A stretch of DNA of 64,000 bases from Myxocyprinus asiaticus (lineage: Eukaryota; Chordata; Actinopteri; Cypriniformes; Catostomidae): the NCBI RefSeq assembly GCF_019703515.2, contig NC_059393.1, positions 10,434,001 through 10,498,000 on the forward strand, read 5' to 3'. The notes under the pieces were generated by a model. It saw only the letters and a program-made list of their open reading frames with translations, made no database searches and had not been told where the DNA came from. Position numbers and translations under genes: made by a program. Of the stretch, positions 1 to 12,728 are shown piece by piece; position 1 is the first letter of the stretch, and each line of letters starts with the position of its first letter.

Positions 1-2146
1 CCCTTTCAAGTCAACACTTCTCATGATGGAACAGTTTAAAGACAATATTGCTGAGCAAGTAAGGGAAAGTCAATAAATTTATAGCAACTTACCTTAACAC
101 TACATCTGGTTTTAAGACAGAGACTTCTGAAGGTAACTCTATTGCCCCCTTGAGTACGGAGGTTGGTTACCGCTATAGTAACGCAAAAATGCACGATAAG
201 CATGTTCAACTGGATCTCACAATGGCAATGCATTGGTCAAGTGCTTGTGTCTGCATTTGCATAATTGCGTCAAGTATTTCTGACCATACAGTGAGCTGAA
301 GTCCGATTCATTCACGTAAATCGGTTCTTTTTGGATGGATCATTCACAGAATGATACTGTCCATTATTGTGCTTTCAACTCAGTTACATAAACAACGCTG
401 TATTATAAAGTTTTTAGTTGTATTGAGTGTAAATGTGTTTGTTAAAGTTTATACTGTCACCCTAATTGATTTTTTCATGGAAAAGTATGCAAAAAATGTT
501 CCTACTCCCTTACATATATGAATTAAATAAGTGTCCTGAGATATCTCACCGGTATCTGTGACAGATGTAGAACAGCAAACAAAAATGTGTCTTCTGATCA
601 CCTGTCAATCATTTTGCTCGTTCTCATAGTGTTGTATTTGAAGTGGATCATTGAGGCTATGATTCATAATGTTTGTCAGTTGAGTGCGCTATTGTGCTAC
701 TGTTGAATTTGACAGCCACAGGAACAAACAATGCTGCTCGTTTGCTCGGTTTTGGTCTTTGGAGGGTGGGGCTTTTGAATGAGGAGCGCGGCTAATTCAA
801 CGCTTAGTCACGTGAAAGCTTCAGAACACTAAAATCACAACACCTTTAAAGTTGTTAATTAATTCAAATACCTAGATGCTTCTATATTTAAAGAGACATT
901 GCCATCTTAAGTAGCTCCTTTCCAACTTTGTTTTGTAAATAATTTCATCCTTAGTTGTGCAATCTATTTCTTTTTAACTTCATACTTATGAAATGTACCA
1001 GAAATCTATTATTGACTTATTAGTAATATTTGCATACAGGATTGTGATTGATCCTTCAATCAAACATCCAGATTACATGGTTTATTAAAGGTGAGTCTAA
1101 TAGGCGAGTCTCCATTAATCTCACTCTGCAAATCTATTTTTTTCTATGAGATTGGAGAGGTCTGATGTCCTGCTTAATACTACACAGGCACATAGGCTAA
1201 AGAGTGCTTTAAGGCACCTGAGTAAGTTTGTTTCAGTACTGCCGTTTACACTATACACAATTCCAAGTGCGAGGAGGAGCACTTCTGTTGTGCCAACACA
1301 CAAATGCCTTGGAGTGTCCAGTAGAGAACTTCTATAGTACTACTAGACAAAAACAAACAGAAAGCGATTACAGCAGGTCAGTATCAGCCTGTTCAAACAT
1401 ACAGCTCACAAACTAACCATGGTACACTCACATATAATCTCCTAAAACACACAAAGACTAAGTGTCAGTGCTTATACTCCTGCAGGGAAATGCCTGTGCA
1501 AATTTGCAAGTAATCTACAGCGTATAGCCTCCAGGAACATTTTTTGAAAGGCTTGGCCGAGCTCCTCAAGCAACTGCCATGAGAGATGAGAAAATTGACT
1601 GAGAATAAACAGGTCGTAACTCACCTGAGCTGCGGACAACCGGCCTAACAAACGCTTATAAATATATTCCAAAACAATCAGCACACTAGCATATTCTCTT
1701 CCAGTTCTTCAGAGTCTGGCTGAATCCCAATTCAAATACTATTTGGCCTATATAGTGTGTAATAGAGAACGTAACAGTACACACCCACTTTTTCAGTCGT
1801 CTAGGTTCCGGAAATATATTTCCCATTCATTTTTCCCATAGGGATTTCATAAAATACTTAATAAAAGAATTCTAAGCACTGAACCAAATCAAACAACTCG
1901 AAGGTGAATCACAGCATTACAAACTTGATTTAAAAAAAAAAAAAAAAAACAAATCGGACTGTGTACTTAACGTCTTTAATAAGGGATTAAACTACAATCC
2001 CATGAAGTATCGCGAATGACGTAATCAAATTTAATGCAAACTATGCAAAAACATAAATCTGTTGATTTGAAGTTGTTGATTATTAGTATAGAAACAATAT
2101 ATTTTTAATTTATTGCAAAATATTCAGATATATACAAATATATATG
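1..2146. other. intronic stretch, no gene seen
   Basis: AT-rich sequence without a recognisable exon. About 480-640 matches 30890-31025 (shared AAGTGTCCTGAGATA and CAAAAATGTGTC), so part of it is an interspersed repeat. Confidence 0.5.
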
Positions 2147-2148
2147 TA

Positions 2149-3169
2149 CAGTGCATCCGGAAAGTATTCACAGCGCTTCACTTTTTCCACATTTTGTTAT
2201 GTTACAGCCTTATTCCAAAATGGATTAAATTCATTATTTTCCTCAAAATTCTACAAACAATACCCCATAATGACAATGTGAAAGAAGTTTGTTTGAAATC
2301 TTTGCAAATTTATTAAAAATTAAAAACGGAAAAAAAAAATCACATGTACGTAAGTATTCACAGCCTTTGCCATGACACTCAAAATTGAGCTCAGGTGCAT
2401 CCTGTTTCCACTGATCATCCTTGAGATGTTTCTACAACTTGATTGGAGTCCACCTGTGGTAAATTCAGTTGATTGGACATGATTTGGAAAGGCACACACC
2501 TGTCTATATAAGGTCCCACAGTTAACAGTGCATGTCAGAGCACAAACCAAGCCATGAAGTCCAAGGAGTTGTCTGTAGACCTCCGAGACAGGATTGTATC
2601 GAGGCACAGATCTGGGGAAGGGTACAGAAAATTTTTTGCAGCATTGAAGGTCCCAATGAGCACAGTGGCCTCCATCATCCCTAAATGGAAGTAGTTTGGA
2701 ACCACCAGGACTCCTCCTAGAGCTGGCCAAACTGAGCGATCGGGGGAGAAGGGCCTTAGTCAGGGAGGTGACCAAGAACCCGATGTTCACTCTGACAGAG
2801 CTCCAGCATTTCTCTGTGGAGAGAGGAGAACCTTCCAGAAGAACAACCATCTCTGCAGCACTCCACCAATCAGGCCTGTATGGTAGAGTGGCCAGAGTAA
2901 GTTGTAGAAACATCTCAAGGATGATCAGTGGAAACAGGATGCACCTGAGCTCAATTTTGAGTGTCATGGCAAAGGCTGTGAATACTTATGTTTTTTTGTT
3001 TTTTATTTATAAATTTGCAAAGATTTCAAACAAACTTATTTCACGTTGTCATTACGGGGTATTGTTTGTAGACTTTTGAGGAAAATAATTAAATCCATTT
3101 TGGAATAAGGCTGTAACATAACAAAATGTGGAAAAAGTGAAGCGCTGTGAATACTTTCCGGATGCACTG
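2149..3169 (+). mobile_element. Tc1/mariner-like transposon, internally deleted
   Basis: Ends CAGTGCATCCGG...CCGGATGCACTG are inverted repeats flanked by TA (2147-2148 and 3170-3171), the Tc1 target site. The matching inverted sequence extends some 250-300 bp inward on each side, so the single strand would fold back. At 1021 bp it is shorter than an autonomous 1.6-kb element. It holds only the N-terminal part of a transposase. Confidence 0.9.
2554..2900 (+). pseudogene. Tc1-like transposase, N-terminal remnant
   Basis: Starts MKSKELSVDLRDRIVSRH, the helix-turn-helix DNA-binding start of Tc1-like transposases. It is broken by an in-frame stop and frameshifts, continuing in another frame as LSDRGRRALVREVTKNPM and RRTTISAALHQSGLYGR. 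The catalytic DDE domain is absent, replaced directly by the right inverted repeat. Not functional. Confidence 0.85.
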
Positions 3170-3171
3170 TA

Positions 3172-6100
3172 GTTTGAGAGTGTATTATGGACACAGACAA
3201 GATATTCAAAGTGTGTCATGAAAGAGGGTGGTCACTGCAGAGCTCGTTTGCCATGCTTTGTTGGCTGTGATTCTCTGATTGGTGGATCTTTCTTTTAGGA
3301 TCATGGGTAGTGTAGTTTTTCCACCAGAAAATCCGCTATTAAACTTTTTTTTTTTTTTTTAAATGAACTTGAAATAACGTGGACTGTGTGCTCCAACAGA
3401 AGCATATACCATCAATTAACAACCTCTGAGCTCACAGTAGGTCTGTCTTTAAAGGTTTCTAAGTTATTGTTAAAATCTATTCTGCTATGGAGAAAATAAA
3501 TGGAAATTTTACTTCTGGAACCAGACTGTTATGCTCTATTAGTGTCACCATTATCATAATATGTTGACGTCCCCTAAGCCAGGCGGAGTGAGGAATTACA
3601 GGCAAATAGCTAGTTTGCTAATGCAGCCTTTCTAAAATCTTGCCAATAGGTACTGCAGTAATTTAACAGTTAAAATAAAGGTTAAGCAATAATAGCGAAT
3701 AATGATCAATTGAAATATAAGTGTTAACTTGGCAGCCAACCTCCACGTCCTGGTTCCCATATCGGTTTTAGCAGGTAGACACTCAAATAATAACAGCTTC
3801 ATTCCTGGGACCAAATTTGCATCTACACAAGCGACTGCAAACTCCCATTCAGGTTTGGCTCCATTCATATTTTCTTGCCTGAATTTTCTGTTTTACATAT
3901 AAATTCATCAGATTATGGAAGTAGAATGGGTGCAAATATCATCTTTTGTTCACTTATAAGGTGGGTAATGAATTTAAGTAGATATAGTAATTTAAGTATT
4001 TTACAGTAATGAATTGTAGCTAAAGGCTCTGAACAAAGTGAATCAGACACAAGCATTGACGGATTTTCTTTTTGTCTGTTTTTAAAAAAAGTGTGTTTCT
4101 TCAACGCATGTCTTTGTGACTAACAGCATTTCTTGTCATGTGTCACTTCGAGACATCTTACAGGTCGCCCGCCTGTTGCAGGAAGATGGGCAAAATGACC
4201 CGCGCATGAAATACATTTGGACGAGGAGCTTGCGAACTGGATTCAGCCTCGTTGTATTTGGCGGGTGGCGGGTGCTAGTTTCACACCCTGGGCTACTGTT
4301 TAATATATTTGCTGACTTCCCAGATCCATGGTTTTGCCATTTCCCGATCTTGTCGATCATCGTCTGTCAACTGAGTGTCGCAATCGGCATTGTGATCTTT
4401 TTAAGTTATCGTTGATATCGCATAACATCATCCTATCGCCCAGCCCTAATGCTAATGTTGATGTGCAATACATGACAAACAGGTCTATGGTATCAAGGCA
4501 CAACTTTATTATATGGCATTTTGTCCCAATCCTGCAGGCATATTGCCTTATTACATACTCAACAGCATGTACTTTCCCATCATCTCCAACATATATACCG
4601 TTAGTGCGTAGTACATGAATTGCAGTTCAGCCTCCTGTCTCATTCTCAATCACAATGAGCCTCTACCAAATCAATGTCATTAAATTCCCAACAGAGAACT
4701 TCTTCCTAACAAGCTCTGAGCCAAAGTACATAAAGATCCACACACATAAAATGTAACTGGCCTCCAAACACAAAGGAGCCGAGGAGGCCATATCAAAGAG
4801 CCATTCATGCTCTTTTTAACCTCTTTGACCCTAGAGACACAGATTAATGAACACCTGAGCCTGAGTCCAGAGCAGAGCTAATAAAGCTGTGGACCAGAAC
4901 CTGTCTGAGCTGGAAGGCCATGTGGGCCATGTGGGCCATTTCTCCCAGGAGAACAGGACTTAAGGAAGTCATAAATAGCCTTTTGACCTCTCTAACATGG
5001 GAACTGAAAGCAGGCTGGGAAAAAACACAACATAGCTGGGATTAAACCATGAGACTCCATGAACTAGAATTTCCAATGGAGCACATTAGCACACTAAAGA
5101 CAAATTTATGCCTACTGAGCAAAGCCTGTTCTTTTAGTTTTCCTAAAATTATGACAAAACACACTGACATTTTTTTTTTTGCTACAGTTTGGTGGCATTT
5201 CTCCTTATCGCGCACATACCTGAAACTCTTGAATTGCAAAAACTGAACTAGTCAAAGAGCATTGATGATTGGTTAAGCCTTGCGCAGAGTATACATGACA
5301 AATTTCGTCATCAGCACAGTATACGCAGACTATCCGCGTACAGCCTAGTTTTTCTAGACACTGGAACAGTGTGAGGGTCAGCAAATGCACCTGCAGTCGA
5401 CTGTACTAAAAGAGGTTCACAAAGCAGTCGTAGTGTGTGTGCGTCAAATGCATCAGGGAAAACGAAGAATACCTATCTTTTAAGAATAACTGTGGGTGTT
5501 GTTTGGATGTGATGTTTTTTATTTACAATCACAAATACCAGCTAGCTAGCAAGGTTACTATCTTAACATTAAAAATGTGGAAGCATCTCTCCAAGGTTAT
5601 TGTGAAAACAATGTTACAACAAAGACAGCTTACCAACTGATGTGTTGTCCACATGATAGTTGACAACTTCTGTGACATCACCCTCAACAAACAAAATTTT
5701 AAATGACGCGGCAAGTAAAACTCAGGCTTTGTTCACCAAGGGTGCATTAGTTCGTTTATAAGAAAATGTTAACCTTCATTCAATGTATAAATTCTACCAT
5801 TCAAAAGGGTGTATCTTTGGATACTGCTGTCTACCAGGAAAGCACTACTATGCTTTAAGGCACCATAAATTGAAGGACTCATAAAACCAAGGTCCTGACT
5901 ATTTCTAGTTAGTTGAACTCAGAGGAGATGCAAGTTTCCAAGAGGACAGGAACTACAGTAAGTAGCCCCAACTTCCTGGTAGTATTCCTAGTGCTGCCTA
6001 TTCATTATGGCATCCCTGTTATATTTTGTCACATTTATTGAGGCCACATCCATACTAATCATTTTCGTTTGAAAACTGTTTTCAGTTTCCTAATGGCATC

Positions 6101-6739
6101 GTTTCCAATGTATGTTGCAATTGAGAATGTTTTCGAAATGCTAAATTTTCAGTGGAGGAAACAGTGTCCTAGTGTGTATAAGAGGTGTAAATGTAGCTAA
6201 ATTACTGCGTTTTTAAATATAGCGTTTTAGTAAAAGGACACTCTTTTGAAAACAGGATTTCCCTGCTATTTTGAAACAACAGTTTGAAACAAGTAGATGT
6301 GCTTTTAATATCGACAATACTTGATTGGCACTTTGTTTTCTTGAAACATTTTTGAGGTATCGATATATTAACATTGGCCGACATTTAAATTAGAAGCCTA
6401 ATTTGTGTGCTTTCTAATTCACTGTCAGGTGACCTTCTGTTTCATGTAGTCTGGCGTAATAGCTTTGGGACACCACAAGGGGTGATATAACATTTAATGT
6501 ACTTAAAGGTACCAAATGTACCAAAAATTCTCTCATTATTTACTCACCCTCATGATATCCCAGGTGTGTATGACTTTCTTTCTTTAAATTATAGTACAAC
6601 ACTGCAGAATTAGAAAACAAGAGAAGCTTGGAAGCTTTTATCAGCACAGTAATATTAACCATCCATGTTGAAACGGCTATGTAGTAATGAGCAACTTGGC
6701 CCATCTTTAACACACAAAAAACTAGTATGAAGAGGTTAG
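3172..6739. other. intronic stretch with scattered repeat fragments, no gene
   Basis: About 4110-4449 ends in TATCGCCCAGCCCTA, the mirror of a common hAT terminus, but no partner end was found. 5275-5460 is shared with 56165-56350. 6050-6240 is shared with 30470-30660. No exon or RNA gene was recognised. Confidence 0.5.
5275..5460. repeat. interspersed repeat shared with 56165-56350
   Basis: Common blocks include ATTTCGTCATCAGCACAGTA, TTTTTCTAGACACTG and TCACAAAGCAGTCGTAGTG in the same order and spacing as the 56-kb copy. Confidence 0.65.
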
Positions 6740-7241
6740 AAGAAGAAGCCTTTATTCTGTCACACATTATACATTTGCATATATACAGTGAAATTCTTTT
6801 TTTCACATATCCCAGCTAAGCTGAGGACAGAGTGCAGGGTCAGCCATGATATGGAGTCGCGAGTTCGAATCCAGGGTGTGCTGAGTGACTCCAGCCAGAT
6901 CTCCTAAGCAACCAAATTGGCCCGGTTGCTAGGGAGGGTAGAGTCACATGGGGTAACCTCCTCGTGGTCGCGATTAGTGGTTCTCACTCTCAGTGGGGCA
7001 CGTGGTAAGTTGTGTGTGGATCGCGGAGAGTAACATGAGCTTCCACATGTGGACTCTCTGCAGTGCACAACGAGCCACGTGATAAGATGCCCGGATTGAC
7101 TGTCTCAGAAGCAGAGGCAACTGAGACTTGTCCTCCACCACCCAGATTGAGGTGAGTCACCGCGCCACCATGAGGACCTACTAAGTAGTGGGAATTGGGC
7201 ATTCCAAATTGGGAGAAAAGGGAATAAAAAAATAAAAATAA
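6740..7241 (+). mobile_element. composite SINE: conserved fish repeat joined to tRNA-derived SINE body
   Basis: From about 6850 the sequence matches the SINE at 13746-14202: B-box-like GAGTTCGAATCC, CTGAGTGACTCCAGCC, GCAACCAAATTGGCCCGG and the tail GGGCATTCCAAATTGGG followed by A-rich repeats. The tRNA A-box half is missing. Instead, 6740-6850 (ATACAGTGAAATTCTTTTTT, CACATATCCCAGC, GCAGGGTCAGCCATGATA) is another widespread fish repeat. No clear flanking duplication. Confidence 0.75.
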
Positions 7242-7629
7242 TGATTCTACTGTAACATTTTACAGAACTTAGCAAGTTAAGCCATAGTTCAAACAAAAAA
7301 CCGGCCACACCACTGTGCCTGACGTTTATTAGAGGAGGGTTAAAATTGAAGACGCACGCTGTCCTGTACATGTAAACTGACAAATGACTCCTAACTAATG
7401 TGACATTATAATGTGTTATCAATGACTACATGCATCATTCACATAAGATCAGTAAAAGAAGCTGTTTTAAACACTCTCTGATGATTTAAATAAAATATAT
7501 GCAGTAGATGTCATTTGTCATGTTTACATTCTGCATTCGTTGCGCTAATGCTAATACTAGCACGCTAGTCTAATCAATAAAAAAAAAATACAAAAATCAC
7601 ATGACTGTCTTAGAAAATGTCTCAACGTC

Positions 7630-7850
7630 AACAATCATATAGATGTAAATATTGCACCACTTCAGTGTGTTCACGTTGACTGATCTCGACAGAGTGAAAA
7701 AATAAACTTGGCTTCGAAGAAGGAGGAGCACCAGGTCACACCCACTGAAGATGTGGACCAATGGCAGTATGGTGTTTTTATATACAATATGAAGTTTTTC
7801 TGAAAGTTGCTCTGACAAGCCATTTCTAACCAGCGCAACAAACTCAAAAA
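7630..7850 (+). repeat. interspersed repeat, inverted relative to 10880-11100
   Basis: Shares AGTGTGTTCACGTTGACTGA, GGAGCACC, CCAATGGCA and a following block with the reverse complement of 10880-11100, about 200 bp. No coding capacity. Confidence 0.6.
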
Positions 7851-7939
7851 TACCTTCCTTTTACACAGATTTTAATTCTAAGGGTCAGAGTGAGGGTAGA
7901 ACATTGTCTTAATAAGTCACTTTAATGTTTCACTTTAAG

Positions 7940-8990
7940 TAAGGATGTCAAAAGTACTGGTACTTCGGTACCAGGTCGGAACTAAAATAAAAAAGATGTC
8001 ACAATACCAGTGTTTCTTCAGTACCGGTAGTACTGAGCACAGACTCAATTCGATAACCACATGCTATCTGACTGACACATGATTGCTTCCAAATGTTCAC
8101 ACATTTCTGGGAACAGATTAATGCACAATTCATCAAAATAAATTGTGATATGTCCTAGTGTGATTATTAAAACGTGAAAGGCTGCAATCTTAGTCTGTAT
8201 GAGCTGCGTGCTTTAAATGAATTTGTTTAGCAGATACGCTCATACACTGGAAACTCCACAGACACTTGAGAATCATTCGTGTTGTATGAGATGACAAAGC
8301 AGAGCACTCCTGCGCTGTGAAGCACGCAGCACATGTAGACTATATACAGTATTGATATATTTCAATCACAGCATTTGCACTTTAATGATCACAATGGGTC
8401 ATGTGGCAAACTGTTTATTCAGAGGTGTGAACCTTCCATAAAAAAAATAAATAAATAAATAAAATAAAAGCTAGACGCCTGACATTGAAGAAATTGCGAC
8501 AGAAACATATTACAAATGTATAGTCAAATGTTATATTTACTGTAGTAATAACAAATAATAACAATAATAATAATAATAACAATAATTAATAATAACAATT
8601 AAGCAATATATCAAGCAAGAGTGCTACTGTACTGAATAAAAGTTTGATAAAAAAAATGCGATATTCGACACAATTTTGATGATGAAATTAAACTTTAAAA
8701 CATGGAATTCTGGGAAAAAGAGAAAAACCCAGGATTTGGGAAAACAATAAAGCAGATTTCCATAGGACCCTTCTTAAAAACACTTTAAGAAACACTTGAA
8801 GGAAACATGAATATCTTTTAATTTATTATTATTTACATCAAATTTTAACTTTAAATAGGCTAAAGGAGTGTCTTCAATCGGACATTACCATATTAGCATA
8901 TTTTTGCTGTGGTATCAAAATTGGTATTGAGAACCATGAAACTTTACTGGAATAGGTAAGTGCTGAAATTTTGGTACTGTGACAACTCTA
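7940..8990. mobile_element. hAT-like non-autonomous element (probable)
   Basis: Imperfect inverted ends: TAAGGATGTCAAAAGTAC at the left, and GTACTGTGACAACTCTA at the right. The flanking 8-mers ACTTTAAG (7932-7939) and ACTGAAAG (8991-8998) match at 6 of 8 positions, fitting an old hAT target duplication. Contains AAT/AAC simple repeats near 8560-8600 and no transposase. Confidence 0.5.
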
Positions 8991-8998
8991 ACTGAAAG

Positions 8999-10879
8999 AG
9001 CACATTTCTGTCAAGCTGCAATCCAACTCTATTCCACTGTCACACTCTCTCTTTTTCTGTGTGTGTTTCCTTGTCAGGAGATGAAAGATAAGCCTCGTCT
9101 TGTCAGGGCAGGATGCCCATGGCAGGTCAGGTAAAATAGAGAGAGAGAGAGACTCTAACATGAACTGACTGCGACATTCCTCATGAGCATCCAAAGTCGC
9201 TCTCCTATGTCAATCGCTTCGTTTTATCCTTCCCTTTTATTCCTTCCTATTCCTCCATTCATTGCAGAAGTGAAAGAACCACAGAGACCCTCCAGAATAT
9301 AAAACTTATCAGGACTTACATAGATATACATCTATACATAATTTGCTACTTGATATCATAAGTTAATATCTTTAAAGTACAGTTTCAATAATGAAAATAA
9401 AGTCGGATCACTTAGAAAAGTAAAGCCACAATTCTCAACAAGCAATTCTTCAGAATATCTAAGTAGTGAGTTCTCTACTATTAACCAACCGAAACGAGCC
9501 TGCCCTGCATTTACTTCCTGTCACATGACCTTTGACACAAACAACTGCGGTCGTTGCCCTGCGGGATCACGTGCCCCACAAAATCTCCAGAGCAGTCAAC
9601 TTGTAGAATGGGTGCTGGGGTTCTCCCGAAACACGTCTGGCTGATGAAAGGATAGAGCGGAAATGTAACAAGCTAATAAACACGATGCAGGGACGACCTG
9701 TCCCTCACTCTTGATGCGTCTCTTCCTCTGAGAGACAGTGGTAAATCACTTCCACAACCACAATGTTTCCACTCACCCTACCAACCTTAGTACATTAGAT
9801 TAAAACAGAGTGAATGGGAGCAAAATGAAGGGACAAACAGAAGAGATCACTAGATTTTTATGGTGCTTGCCTGTGCAAACTCGCTCGCCATGATGCTGGG
9901 GGGCAGCGGGTTGCTAGGTTGTTGCTATGCAATTATTAAAGTTTTCTAAAAGTTGCTAGGACATTTATTAGGTGGCTGATTACTGGCTGAAGTAAAAAAA
10001 AACACACAAAAAAAACCACCCGCGAGTCTCTAAGAGGACTTTCAAACTGGCAATTAAGTCCGAATCGGAGTAGGGTTTGCATAAAACTGGTGATATGAAA
10101 GCTGTTTTTCGGACTTGGGAGCAGACTGTGGTACTGAACCCAAGACTACTAGGAGGTGGTCTGAGTTCGGTCGCAATGGAACTGTGGTACGGTTTGCATG
10201 AGAGACAAAGCAGCCTGTTCTCATAAATAACTAGCGCATGTGTTTTTGACGTTTTAGCATGACGACGTCATCAGTTAAACAAAAACACACAGGTGCACCA
10301 TAAGTGGCAGGGGAACGTTGTGGGACACAGAAGAGTTGAGATGCCTTTAGATATATGTAGTAAATGTAGCAATTACATTGCTCACAACCAGCTGTCTCCT
10401 CAAAAAAGACTGTTTGCGAGTAGCAGATGTAGATGCCTTTTCCTGGACATGCACATTACTGTATGCGATGCACAGAGGTGCAAGTTTCGTTCACTCTGGT
10501 GCACATAATGCAACCATATTAAAATAAAAAAAACATAAATATGGCACCAGAGTTGTTCCTCATCATGCGCACTGTGCACGTTTGTAATGAAGTTGTACGG
10601 AAAAGCACCAGGGTTGCATGGAAAAGACAAACACTGCGGGAGGTAAGTGGAACAAATCACTCTCTGATTTGGACCTCAGCAAGCGTGCCCAGTATGAAAA
10701 CCACCTAAGATATGGGTCGGGTCCCTCTTTCAATGTAACCACTGTGTCATAACCATACAAGTTTTCAGCGACAAGTAATCTGTCTGTCCACACTGAAGGC
10801 AGCAATTTACTTTTATTAGAAAATGAAGAAAGAATGGTTGTGACGTCATTTAGAACAAAATCTGTCCAAACGGTAAGCG
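8999..10879. other. intronic stretch, no gene seen
   Basis: No exon or RNA gene was recognised. Short GTTGCTAGG-type repeats, common in carp-like fish, occur at about 9908-9965. Confidence 0.5.
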
Positions 10880-11100
10880 TCTTGGACTTCATTGCACTGG
10901 TTCAAAACAGTTTGCCAGCACAAACTTTCAGGAAAAATTCATGCCAGCTATTAAACACCTTCTTAATGCCATTGGTCTTCATGATAGGTAGGTTTGACCC
11001 GGTGCTCCACCTACTTTTGATGCAAAAAAAAAGATTTCTTCACGTAGTCGAGATCAGTCAATGTGAACACACTGGAGTGCAGAGTTGCTACACTTTCATA
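10880..11100 (-). repeat. interspersed repeat, inverted partner of 7630-7850
   Basis: The reverse complement aligns with 7630-7850 (CCAGTGTGTTCACATTGACT, GATCTCGAC, GGAGCACCGGGTCA, CCTGAAAGTTTGTGC). The L1-like insertion at 11132 begins just beyond it. Confidence 0.6.
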
Positions 11101-11131
11101 AACCAATCTTTGCAGTAGTGTCAATGTCTTT

Positions 11132-12635
11132 TTTTTTTTTAAACAATTTTTATTGATTCCAGTCAACAAATTAAATAAACAACAGAAAATGTGGAATAAA
11201 ATTATATAAAATTAAACCCTTCCTCCGAACATTCCACATTGACGTTTTTTAGAATCCTAGCCCACACTCCCTCCTCCAATGCCAAGTTTAAATCTTTCTC
11301 CCATAATCTCTTGAGAGAAGTTGAAGCTCCCTCCCACAGACTCTGAATTAACAGGGTGCACTGTGTAGTGTAATACACTGTGTCTCATGACCTTTTCCAA
11401 AAGCAGTAATCACCACTCCCAGCGTATCTGCCGCTTTAGGGGGGTGTATACTACTCCCAAATATAGAACAGAGCAGGTGGCGCAGCTGTAAATACCTAAA
11501 GAACTGAGACCTGGGAATCCCAAAATGTTGAACCAAATTTTCAAAAGATCTCAACACTCCGCTCTCATATAGGTCACCGAGCGTATTAACCTCCCTCACA
11601 ATCCACTTTGACCAGCCGAAAGGGGACTTATTAATACATAATTTGGGTTCAGCCATATGCTCGAGGCAACATTTAAATAAATGTCCAAATTAAACACTCT
11701 GGACACTTTTGTCCATACCGAGTGCATTTGTGAGATAACGGGGTGTAACTTAACTTCTTTGGTTAGTTTGATAGAAAGGCTTTGCAATGGCGAAATAGGG
11801 GCAAGAACTTCCTGTTCAATACAAAACCAGGGAGGGGCTCTTTCAGGTGGTAGCAACCAATGAGCCAAATGTCTGAGAATGCATAATAATAAAAAAAATC
11901 TTGGGTAAGCCTAGCCCACCTTTGTCAATCGGCCTATGTAAATTACTGAAATGTAATATGGGACATTTAACATTCCAAATGAAGGACTTCGCTATGCTAT
12001 CAAATTGCATGAAATAAGAGAGGGGGACATCTATAGGCAGAGATTGTAGCAGGTAGCTGAATTTTGGAATACAATTCATTTTAATAACATTAACCTTCCC
12101 AATCATCGATAAATGTAATGAAGCCCACCTGCCCACATCGCTCGAAAAACTTATTATTAAAGGGTCAAAATTAACTCTAATTAAATCACACAAATTTGCT
12201 GGGAATAAAATACCCAAATACTTAATGCCCTCTTTGGGCAACTGGAAGGTGACCGGCTGAAAAGCCGTTACCGGGCAGTACGCTGTCAGAGCCAAAGCTT
12301 CGGATTTAGACCAATTAACTCTGTATCCTGAGAACTTAGAAAAGGAATTAATAATTCTGTGGAGGCAAGGCATACATCTAGTAGGGTCAGAGACAAATAA
12401 TAAAATATAATCTGCAAAAAGCAAAAGCTTATGTGTCATACCTCCCGCCACCACCCCTGGAAAATCATCTTCCTTTCTTATCGTGGCTGCTAATGGTTCC
12501 AGAAGACAGAACAATAATGGGGAAAGAGGGCAACACTGCCGGGTGCCACTATCCAGAGTAAAATAATCTGAAATTAATCCATTTGTTTGTACCGCCGCTA
12601 CCGGGTGTCTATAAAGTAACTTAATCCACCCAATA
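11132..12635 (-). mobile_element. 5'-truncated L1-like LINE insertion
   Basis: Flanked by a perfect 12-bp duplication GTCAATGTCTTT (11120-11131 and 12636-12647). A poly-T tract at the left is the poly-A tail of a minus-strand element. The 5' end is cut within the reverse transcriptase, as is usual for target-primed insertion. The remaining part covers the palm/thumb of the polymerase and C-terminal region. Confidence 0.92.
11348..12635 (-). pseudogene. L1-clade reverse transcriptase, C-terminal half, broken
   Basis: Shows L1 RT landmarks: SGTRQCCPLSPLLFCL (usual GTRQGCPLSP with Gly changed to Cys) and the catalytic motif as FADYILLF, where the second Asp of the usual FADD is Tyr. SKSEAL and KYLGI follow. 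After about 11843 the reading frame shifts: continuing blocks appear in other minus frames at 11596-11868 and 11348-11656. Catalytic change plus frameshifts make it inactive. Confidence 0.85.
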
Positions 12636-12728
12636 GTCAATGTCTTTCTTTAAAAACAAGTATAAAACCCTTTTCATAATCTCACTTTGATTCTTTACAC
12701 AAAATTCATTAAAACGGTCACGGTCTGT

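Noticed and set aside
2320..2967. 215-codon minus-strand open frame
   Set aside because: Runs across the Tc1 element antisense to its transposase remnant; its ends come from the inverted repeats.
6990..7202. 70-codon minus open frame with a near-identical counterpart at 61461-61766
   Set aside because: Similarity of the two predicted proteins comes from both lying in the same SINE family, not from a gene.
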